A stretch of DNA of 64,000 nucleotides, from assembly GCA_030052745.1 (NCBI GenBank), contig JANBVO010000029.1, positions 392,407-456,406 on the forward strand, written 5' to 3'. The notes below the pieces were generated by a model, which was not told the DNA's origin, did no database searches, and saw only the letters and a list, made by a program, of their open reading frames with translations. A program made the translations under genes and the position numbers. The stretch is from Pleurostoma richardsiae. Lineage: Eukaryota; Ascomycota; Sordariomycetes; Calosphaeriales; Pleurostomataceae. Below, piece by piece: positions 55,694-64,000 of this stretch; the first letter of the stretch is position 1; every line of letters starts with the position of its first letter.

Positions 55694-58600
55694 TCACGCA
55701 TACCCGTTCGCAACCAACCACTCCTTCAACACGCCAGCGTCCCTCTCCCGGTACGCCGCCCGCCCCCTGATCTTATCCTTGACCGTCCCCAGCGTCCGGT
55801 CGAAGCTCTTGGTGTCCTTCCCCTTGAAGAACTGCTCAATGTCCTCCAGCACCTCGTAATCGGCAAACTTGCTCAGCGACACGCTAACAAAGCGGTCCAG
55901 CAGGATCGGGTTGCCACCAATCTTCGCCTCGAGATCCGCCCAGCGTGCCTTGATCTGCTCCCACAGCAGAGGCCGCGCCGTGCGGTTGCCCGCCATCATG
56001 CCCGCCAGGATGTGCATGTCGGCGGGGGGGACGGACTCGGCGGCAGGCGCAGGAGGCGAAATGGCGAGGAGGAAGGGGATGAGCACGGTGCGGATGATTT
56101 CTGGGTCTGAGACGTTGCCCAGCGCACCGAGGCAGACCTCCTTGCCATCAATAGCAGGCGTATTAAACCACTCATCCTTGAGAAAGGCGGTCGCGCCGGC
56201 CGGGTCCTTCTTCACGGCTACGCGGTACACCGGCGTGCGGAGGTTGGCCTGTAGTGGGTTATCCTTGGGTGACTGGGTGTAGGACGTGAAGCGGCGCCAG
56301 GCTTCTTCGGTTACGCTGTAGGATACTGTAAGCCACTACTTCCACGAGTACTAGGGAAAGCGGGGGGATCCAGGAGGCAAGTGCGGCGCGGAGGGAGCAA
56401 ATACATACCCAGGATGACCGTTCATGCCGGCAGAAAGCAAAAGCCGCTTGCGCAACAGCGTCGTGTTGAAGTCTTCACCCTCTGGGAACTCCCAGCCGAG
56501 CTTGTTAAGCGCGTTGTCGATCAGGCGCAACGTGAATGTCTCCAGCCCTTTCCTGATAGTCTCGTCGCCACCAAAGATAGACTTGAGAAGCCCGATAGAG
56601 TCCAGTGCCTGGCTGAGCACGCGGTAGTGTGTCTCGTCCTTGAAACCCTGGATGAATGATAGCAGCGCCGGGGTGGTGCCGTGGCCCGAGAAGGCCAGGT
56701 CTGCCGCGGAGCCGGTGATGAAGATCTTGTCCTCAGTGCTCAGGCGGTCCAGCTGCGTGCCCAGACGCTGGAGCCGCGCTGGCGGATAGTTCACGCGGTA
56801 GAAACCGGTGGCGTTGGAGTTGATGACGTAGAAATCCTCATTGACGCTACCGACTGTGTCTTCCTTGGCGGTGAGAGCGAGCGGCTCGATGCCCTGCGTG
56901 CCAGTCTTACCCTGGAATGCCAGCGGCACCCACCACGTCGTGGTGTCGTCCTCGGGCTTGACATCGCCCGTGGAAAGGAAGCGTGACTGCTTCACGGTGA
57001 TCTGGCTGGGTTCCTCGGCGATGGTCAGGACAGGGAAACCGATCTTCTCGATCCAGGTGCTCATGAGGGCATTGACGTCGATGCCCGAAGCCTCGGAGAG
57101 AGCGTCCCACAAGGCGGTGGTCTTGGCATTGCCATAAGAGTGCTTCTTGAGGTAGATGGACACGCCCTCGAGAAAGGTCTTGACGGTGAGGTGGTTGGCC
57201 AGCATGCGGATTATGGAGCAGCCCTTCAAGTAGCTGATAGAGTCGAAGATCTGGTTGACGTCGAGGGCGTCACGCACAGGGACCTGGATGGGATGCGAGG
57301 AGCGCAGGGCGTCCAGCTTCAGAGCCGTCTCTACGCCCTCGTTGATGAACTGCGGCCAGACCTGCCACTCCGGGTGCAAGTGATCGATAGCTAGCCACCC
57401 TGCCCAGGTGGCAAATCCCTCGTTGAGCCACAGCTCATCCCACCAGTCCATCGTGACGAGGTTGCCGAACCACTGGTGGGCAAGTTCGTGGGCCACCACG
57501 TAAGCGATGCGGTTGCGGAATCGCGCCTCGGAGCGCTCCTCATCGAAGAGGATGGCAGTCAAGCGATACGTGACCAATCCCCAGTTTTCCATCGCGCCGT
57601 GCGTGAAAGCAGCTACTGCAAGAATGTCTGATTTGGGCAGCGGATAGTCAATATCGAAGGCCTCGGAGAAGAAGTCGATGATCTTGGGTGCGTGGTGCAG
57701 CGCCCAGCGACCTTGCTCACAGAGACCACGTGTAGTGTACACCCGCACGGGAAGACGTTTGCCATTGTAGCGACGGTCGGTAAATGCCTCGATATGCTCG
57801 AAGTCGCCGACGGCCCAGGCCAACAGATATGTGCTCATGACTGGGGTGGTCTCAAAGGCGACGAGAATCTTGCCAGGGCGGGGCGTCGACCGAGCCTTCT
57901 CCGGCATGTTGCTGAGGGCGACCTGGTCATCAGGGATTTCGATAGAGAAATCGAAGGTGGCCTTAAGATTGGGCTCGTCGAAGCAGGGGAACGCACGGCG
58001 GGCATCGCACGACTCGAACTGCGTGCTCAGCATGTAATGCCAGGTATCGTCATGGGGCACCGACGCGGCGGGTGCCACAGCAGGCTTATACTGGGAGCGG
58101 TAGAAGCCGGCCAAGTCGGGGTTGAGGACGCCGTCAAAATCGACAGACAGCGTGGCCTTCCCGGTGCCGGGGAGGCCGTCCGGGAAGGCGATGGAGGCAC
58201 GCTGGGCCTTTGCGTCATAACTGAAGTCGGTGGACTGCAGCGTCTGAGTGCCTTTCCCCGACTCGTGAGTGATGCTGGCGTTCTTCAGCTTGAGCTCGAG
58301 CACGTTGAGCACGATCTCGCTGCTTGGCTTCTGGAAGACGCCGTCGATCCTGGGATGAAGTCAGCTGCTGCTCTCCACATTGTTGATATTGCTAATCGGA
58401 GTTTATGCGTGAATTTCTCACTTCCCCGTATCAATCTGTTGCCCGCATGTATGCTTGTATATGTGTGCGGTGTGCCCGTGTAGATGCTCAAGGGAGGTGA
58501 CGTGATGCTGGATGGATGAGGGGTAGCTGTAGATCAAGACAACTTACTTGACGGTTCCATTGTACGTCCAGTCATCGAAGTTGAGGTTTGTGATGACCAG

Positions 58601-59131
58601 GTCGTAGTGACTTGGTTTGAAGTTGTCTGGGAGAATCTCTCGGTCCGCCATGTTTGCTGTCTCTGCTGTCGTGGCTGTGAGAGAAGGTGTTGATGAAGTT
58701 GAGTTTGGTGTTGAGGGGCCCGATGAGCTTGCAGCTGTGGCTCCAGCTGTGGCGCAACCCCGCCTCGAAGCTAATTGTGGCGGCGCCGAGCCCTGAAAAG
58801 GCTTTGCCGACGGTGTCAGGAACGGATCGTGCGCCGCCGTCGCCGCGTTATGGCGAAACGCTGCGAATGGCGAGCCCGTGCAATACGCCCGCTTCTGAGC
58901 GCAGACTGCAGAGTTTCTAGTGTTTGAAAGAGCAGTGAGAGAAGGTGCGTAAGAGGATCCGCAGCCGGCATCGTGGAATTGCCGGCTGCTATGAGTCTTC
59001 TGGCTGCCGCGGCAGACCATCATCATCAGCTCGCCATCACCACTGCCAACAAGGGGCCGCAAGACCCTCTTCGCGGCAGCACCGCCGCGGGCCGCGAATA
59101 CCCGCCGCGCCAGCAGCAGCGGAGCGTCCAT
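55694..59131 (-). CDS. M1-family zinc aminopeptidase (Ape2/Aap1 type)
   Basis: Removes N-terminal residues from peptides. Minus-strand exons 59131-58548, 58349-56409 and 56315-55694 give 1048 aa from the long start. The M1 signature is complete: exopeptidase motif GAMEN (446-450), then HELAHQWFGN with zinc ligands H482 and H486 and catalytic E483, and NEGFA with ligand E505. The C-terminal ERAP1-like helical domain follows (LLKEW end). A second in-frame ATG at 58651 begins MADREILPDNFKPSHYD, the usual start of cytosolic homologues (888 aa). The extra 160 residues of the long form begin with an Arg-rich, acid-poor stretch (LLLARRVFAARGGAAAKRVL) that looks like a mitochondrial presequence. Two isoforms from alternative starts are therefore plausible. 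Confidence 0.93.
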
Positions 59132-59474
59132 TGTGTCGGACTCGACGACACCTGCTCCTTTAAGCAGGTCAGAGTGTCTTGTCTTCCGTTCCAATAGGCC
59201 TCATGCGGCAGCTCGGTCCTTTTACGCTTGTCAACAGTAAACAGTTCCACCGGGGCCGAAGTTAATAAGGAGTCAATTTTCGCACGGTCACAGTCGCCCC
59301 ATCTTCTCACGCACTGTACGTGCCGTTGCGCTGAGATTGCCGAATATGGTAATCAGTCAGTATTTAATATCCAATACTCGAATTAGAGGCACAGATACCT
59401 AGGTTAACCTACCTATCTCAGGTACCTTAATCTCAACATCGCTTGACTCAAGACACGCAGACGCGCTTCGCCAA

Positions 59475-59775
59475 GGGTTCGAGCCTCACAGCTCGATTCT
59501 ACCTGCACTTCTCCTCCACCTACCGCGGGTCCGAGCCTCAGTCCTGAACCCTTCCTACACTTCTCTCCTCCTCCACCTACTACGGGTCCGAGCCTTATAG
59601 CTCAACCCTTCCTATACTTCTCTCCTCCTCCACGTACCGCAGGTCCGAACCTCAAAGCTCAATTCTACCTGTACTTCTCCTCCATCTACCGCGGGTCCGA
59701 GCCCCAGTGCTCAACCTTACCTACCCTTCTATCCTTCCCCTTCTGTTGCGGTTCTGAGCCTCAAACTCAGCACAT
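59475..59775. repeat. Degenerate minisatellite, six units of 51-58 bp
   Basis: Each unit starts with GGGTCCGAGCCTCA or a close variant and continues with a C- and T-rich part containing CTTCTCCTCCACCTAC. Unit starts are near 59475, 59527, 59584, 59642, 59693 and 59749. The lead motif GGTTCGAGCC in the first unit resembles a tRNA B box, but no tRNA can be folded. Confidence 0.8.
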
Positions 59776-60157
59776 TGTTACCAACAACTCACCGTCCTCT
59801 CACCTGGCTATTTGAGGTATGATGATTGCCTCTCTGTCATTCACAAAGCCGATCCCACCATGCCCGATCCTGCCCAACTGTACTCCGTACCCCACAACGT
59901 TGTTTCCTTTCCAAGATTTTATTCGCTCCAATCGATCTATCTCACAAACTAACTTTCCACACCAGCCAGTGTCTCCGTTCCTCAACGCCTTCACAGACTG
60001 CACCAGACGGTTTATTCCTCGACGCCTTCAGCATCTTTCTCCCCTCTCGTCACCCTAAGAATTCTCTGATCCTAGTGTCCGACTCCTCTATCTATCTCTT
60101 ATCCTTCTGCCTTCGAGTCTGGGTCTCAGTACCTGACTTTTTTTTTTCCCGGGCAGA

Positions 60158-60300
60158 ATGGAAGCTGCGAAGAAGGCATACGTCCAGAATGAGAAAAGCA
60201 AGCTCTGCATCCTGGTGTTCTCAAATGACGAGTTCCAAATTGGCGGAAAGAATCTTGGTTGGCTAGATGAGCCCCGTTCCGACTTGATATAGGCAGTACC
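60158..60300 (+). other. Coding-like relic
   Basis: After a strong T9-CCCGGGCAG acceptor-like site, an ATG opens a frame of 44 codons beginning MEAAKKAYVQNEKSK and containing LCILVFSNDEFQIGGKNLGW, then a stop. A further coding-like frame (VGFMLQFPAKPVQN, then QQQQEAAAA) follows after about 15 nt. No gene model could be completed and no family is recognised. Confidence 0.2.
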
Positions 60301-61130
60301 TGCCCAGGGTGCTGCGTATGTCGGCTTTATGCTCCAGTTTCCCGCCAAGCCCGTGCAGAACATCTCGAGCACCCGCAGCATGACCGTTGCAAAGAGCCAG
60401 CAGCAGCAAGAGGCAGCCGCCGCCATCAAAATCCGGGCTAAGTTCTACCCTCGTCTTTTGAACTCCTCGAGTCCTCGAAGCTTCCGTCGGCCAAACATCC
60501 CTTGCTCCGATTCATCCCTCCTTCCCTGCTCGGTTACGTTGGCCTAAATACATACTTACTACGTGGGCACACTACACGGCTGGGATAAATACCTGTGAGG
60601 TGTGCACTGTATGGCTTGGAAAAAGACAGTGAGCTCTCTACAAGTCTTCGTACACGAGTGGCACGACAGGGAGGGAAGATATATATTAATTACAGCATTC
60701 TTCTTTGGTCGTATGGCAGATCACAGATGAGAAATTGTGGGCGATCGTTATGATTTGTAGCAATTCACATCATTAGGACGCCGCACAATCACAAAAAAAT
60801 ACGGCTTAATGACTCTTCTAGCAGATCTCCACAGACAGCTCAGAATCGGAAGGAATGATGTAGCCGTATTCCTTAGGGAGGAAGAGATGAGACTCCTCGT
60901 TCTTATAATCGTCACGAAAAACTTACCTATTAAAGGGACATCGAATGCCATTAGCACAGCATAATGTGCGTGCCTAAAGTGCCGCAAAGGGGTTCTAATT
61001 AGCTGACTGTTCGTGAACAGCCTCGAGTCCCTCAACGCCACCAACCTCATCCATCCAGATCGCCAAGTATCGCGCCGACATATGGGCTCATGCCAGTAAA
61101 CTATCCATTCCGAGATTCCCACGGCGGTGC

Positions 61131-61302
61131 TCGATGTCAAGCGTCGACCTATCACTCCCAAACCGCCACTTCCGCTAGACCGGCCGTCCAACGGCGACCT
61201 TGGTAAGCCCTCTGCGATCTACGGCTGCACCTCGGAAATGACGGCGGTCAAGTACCTAGAGGATCCCGCCTGCTACAGTCCGGGCATGCGAGACAAATGC
61301 TA
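61131..61302 (+). other. Coding-like relic
   Basis: A plus-strand stretch reads VKRRPITPKPPLPLDRPSNG, then GKPSAIYGCTSEMTAVKYLE and CYSPGMRDKC before a stop. It is convincing as former or exonic coding sequence, but no start, intron or family could be assigned. Confidence 0.25.
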
Positions 61303-61856
61303 AGGTGTCGTCGACATTGTGGGCAACCGGGTCTCGGGCCACACTCACGAAGCTGCCGTCACCAGTATTTCGTCGTCCTTCTAGTGGCAACGTATCAGTA
61401 GACTAGCAGCAGCCCGGGTCTGAGCACATCGCAGCCGGCCCGTATCAGTCATCAAATGTCGTCTGTGAATGGGCGAAGCCCGTCCGTCCTTAGTTCACGA
61501 CGAGAAAAAAGACATTGTCTCGGGCAGCCGAAGCCCGAAACCCGCGGAACTTCACCACACCCCATAGACCTTCGGCGCTGGCTTCCCTTCAAAGGTCTTA
61601 TCTCCACTTACATGATTCGGGAATATATGTCTGTCACGGTTTTACGGACTTTCTTTAGCTCCGATACCTGTCTCCATGTATTGTCTATTCCCGACTTACA
61701 CGTATAAAGTCGAGTACTAATGATGGTTCTACCGACAACGATGATATGGATTACTTACTCCTGCTATCCATAAATCTATATTCAACATTTTCTAGGCAGG
61801 CTTCAGCAGTGCCTTGAGCGTTATCAGCACTTGCTGGTCACCCTTGCTGAGACAGA

Positions 61857-62977
61857 ATGTCCACCCTGCAAGTCAGTATCGAACAGTACAAGAGACTACC
61901 AGTGCTTGCAGACTCGGAGACTTGCTCCGGAAAGGTCTACATAGTTACTGGCGCTAACAATGGCCTGGGTCTAGAGACGGCCAGGCATCTGGTACGCTGC
62001 TCTGCTGCACGAGTCATCCTTGCCGTCCGGAACATCACGGCAGGCGAGAAGGCCAAATCCGACATCGAACGCTCGACGGGCCGCAAGGGCGTCGCACAAG
62101 TATGGCATCTCGATCTTGCCTCATTTGCCTCCGTCCAGGCTTTCGTCAACAAGGCAACGGCGGATCTCGAAAGGGTTGATTCGTTGATCGAAAACGCTGG
62201 TGTTGCAATAGACAAGTGGGAGACTTCTGAAGGCACAGAGACGTCTATGACCGTCAACGTTATCAGCACAATGCTGCTTGGAGTATTGATCATGCCCAAA
62301 TTGATGGAGAGCGCAAGGCAGTTTGGCATCAAACCTCGTCTGGTGTTTCTTGTTAGTGCCTTGGGATTTACAGCTGAGGATGAGCTGGAGAAAAGCGGCA
62401 AGGTCAATCTATTCGATGGTATCAATGATCCCAAGCGCGCAGACATGGATCAACGGTAAGCGGATGGCCTTTGCCGCTTCATCATCTCTTGAGCCACTAG
62501 ACTGACGTGGGACTACAGTTATTCCCTTACAAAGCTTGTGGAAATGTACGCTGTCCGCGAGTTCGCCGCTCTATTTCCGGCCGAGCGTACAGGGGTTATC
62601 ATCAACATGGTCGCACCTGGCCTGTGTTCGACCGGCTTGGCCCACGACACGCGTACATGGACCAGGACGTGGATTGCGGTGGTCCGAGCTATGCTAGCAC
62701 GAACAGCAGAGCAGGGGAGTCGCACCATCTTACATGGTGTGGTCGCCGACCAGGAGAGCCATGGAAAACTGTTGTCGGGCTGCAAGATCAAGGAGTAAGT
62801 TCAGATTTCCCATCACGGAAAGTTTGCTTGAAGTAGTGCTGATCAACACATAATAGTTACTGGATCCCGAAATGGATGATCAACGAAGATGGACAACGTA
62901 CACAGAAACAGATCTGGAAAGAGCTCGTTACCAGGATGGAGGAAGTCCAAACTGGATGCATTCCGCATTCCTTGTGA
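61857..62977 (+). CDS. Short-chain dehydrogenase/reductase (classical SDR)
   Basis: NAD(P)-dependent oxidoreductase. Exons 61857-62455, 62519-62794 and 62857-62977 give 331 aa. The Rossmann motif TGANNGLG is at residues 31-38. The structural NNAG motif appears as ENAG. The catalytic YxxxK is Y201-S-L-T-K205 and is split from the rest by intron 1, with the catalytic Ser expected in LVFLVSALGF. The layout (RNITAGEKAKSDIE, WHLDLASFASV) resembles WW-domain-oxidoreductase-like or retinol-dehydrogenase-like fungal SDRs often found near biosynthetic genes. No partner gene is close in the window. The substrate is unknown. Confidence 0.88.
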
Positions 62978-63388
62978 CGCTCTTTGTCGATGTGAGGTCA
63001 GCTTTAAACGACGCATAATATTCCTTGGACTACGTATTATTACGGAACCTCGCCTCCACTGGGGCTGATTGCCCAGATATGGTTACTTCCTTGCCCGAGT
63101 AATCTGTGCTCCCCTTTACGCAAAACAGCAGGCTCTTGAGCTGAACTCATGTATCGTAGTGCTGATCCGTTGAGGAATCCGCAACTAATCGGGATATTTG
63201 CTATATCGCGCCGTGTATACCGCCGACACCCCCGTGACTTTCATGCTGCAAGGCTTGAATGATGTGAAGACTACTGTAGAGTAACAATTTATGGGATCAA
63301 GGAGAGCAATCTTCCCAGCAAATGTGAACAGCCGAAGATACTAGTAAATGGCGGAGTGAAATCCCCCTTGACCTCCGTGCCACCAAGC
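62978..63388. other. Spacer after the SDR gene
   Basis: 3' flank of the SDR gene, AT-rich, with no gene recognised. Confidence 0.4.
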
Positions 63389-63772
63389 ATGCCAGGACCC
63401 AGACCTCGACAAGATGAAGGGCTGGGAGCCCTCACTGCCACGAAGAAGAAGACCACGTTAAGACTCTCCTATGAGGCCCAAGATGGTGATATCATCTGTC
63501 TCGCCCCGGCCTGGGAGCGTGAGCGGCCTACGCCGGCCGACTATCTGATGTGCATGTTCAAGGCACAAGCGCAACCGATGTGTAAGGACGGTTATGTCCT
63601 CATGCAGGACCGGCGCAAGAAGATACGGCTCGCTGCCAACATGAAGAAGAGAATGCGCGAAGACTTCGTGGAGGCGAAGTGCGGGGGAGGAGGATGGCTG
63701 GGAGATAAAATATCAAGGGGGCTCGAGGTACAGGGTGCCCAAAAAGGATCAGGTGCTTGTCTAATTGCTTGA
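63389..63772 (+). CDS. Doubtful small ORF, hypothetical
   Basis: An open frame of 127 aa from the ATG at 63389. The middle part (LRLSYEAQDGDIICLAPAWERE) and the basic part (MQDRRKKIRLAANMKKRMRED) look protein-like, and the C-terminus has a Gly-rich patch. No domain, signal peptide or intron is evident and no family is recognised. It could be a species-specific gene or chance. Confidence 0.3.
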   Translation: MPGPRPRQDEGLGALTATKKKTTLRLSYEAQDGDIICLAPAWERERPTPADYLMCMFKAQAQPMCKDGYVLMQDRRKKIRLAANMKKRMREDFVEAKCGGGGWLGDKISRGLEVQGAQKGSGACLIA

Positions 63773-63926
63773 AGTATACTATCTTGTCACTAAATCGAGA
63801 TCAAGACATCAGCGTCGGTTCTTGTTGAGTGTTACTATTTAAACGACGCTTTGGAGAGGTGAAATATTACTCCATAGCTACTAGCCTAGTACTGAGTGGC
63901 TCATTCACGTCCAGCGGTTAGGTAGG

Positions 63927-64000
63927 TAGGTTAGGAGAGGAGGTAGGTTAGGAGAGGAGGTAGGTTAGGAGAGGAGGTAGGTTAGGAGAGGAGGTAGGTT
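63927..64000. repeat. Perfect 17-bp tandem repeat at the window edge
   Basis: Four identical copies of TAGGTTAGGAGAGGAGG (63927-63994) plus six bases of a fifth, cut by the end of the window. TAGGTAGG precedes it. The real length is unknown. Confidence 0.95.

Larger units (their letters stand above)
59132..61856. other. Gene-poor tract with minisatellite and relics
   Basis: Left edge is the promoter of the aminopeptidase. A pyrimidine-rich minisatellite (59475-59775) and two coding-like relics (about 60158-60300 and 61131-61302) are listed separately. No intact gene was recognised. Confidence 0.45.

Noticed and set aside
1-64000. CRISPR arrays, bacterial insertion sequences, operons
   Set aside because: Spliceosomal introns and gene families show a fungal nuclear genome; no repeat-spacer arrays were seen.

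Overview
The window is chromosomal DNA of a filamentous ascomycete (Pezizomycotina; a Sordariomycete-like gene style, but the genus cannot be named from this sequence). The evidence is many short introns of about 48-80 nt with GT...AG ends and CTNAC branch sites, 5' leaders rich in C and T, an intron-bearing tRNA-Lys, and fungal-only families such as asco-laccase, siderophore transporter, Zn2Cys6 regulator and CYP/terpene-synthase pairs. I read 19 apparently intact protein genes, one tRNA and two clear pseudogenes. All multi-exon models were built by hand, and every model closes in frame.

Layout. 0.4-2.9 kb: a laccase-type multicopper oxidase ending in the asco-laccase tail DSGI, followed by tRNA-Lys(CUU). 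3.4-7.9 kb: a long gene-poor tract. Its right half carries GATA-type iron-regulatory sites in front of a siderophore-iron transporter (7.9-9.8 kb). 10.9-12.9 kb: a DHA1-type drug/polyamine MFS transporter with a 12-nt micro-exon. 13.7-25.9 kb: a conserved housekeeping block with prefoldin subunit 4, CENP-W, a YAG7-like RGG protein, a KDM4/Rph1-type JmjC histone demethylase and a SnoaL-like small protein.

26.3-42.1 kb: an accessory block. A CYP58-like P450 and a class I sesquiterpene-type synthase stand head to head. They are followed by an MDR-family reductase, a small secreted protein, a FucP-type sugar transporter, a second MDR dehydrogenase with one in-frame TAG, and a secreted hypothetical protein. 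I infer a small terpenoid gene cluster that may be partly decayed. 43.5-44.3 kb: a multiply frameshifted pseudogene, then a gene-poor tract to 47.0 kb.

47.0-59.1 kb: a 2OG-Fe(II) oxygenase, a TCP11/Sok1 homologue, a Zn2Cys6 regulator and an M1 aminopeptidase with a possible long mitochondrial and short cytosolic start. 59.1-64.0 kb: a pyrimidine-rich minisatellite, two coding-like relics, a short-chain dehydrogenase, a doubtful small ORF, and a perfect 17-bp tandem repeat running off the right edge.

No CRISPR, insertion sequence or intact transposase was recognised. The strongest leads are the iron-box cluster before the siderophore transporter, the P450/terpene-synthase pair with its decaying neighbour, and several micro-exons that automatic annotation would probably miss.
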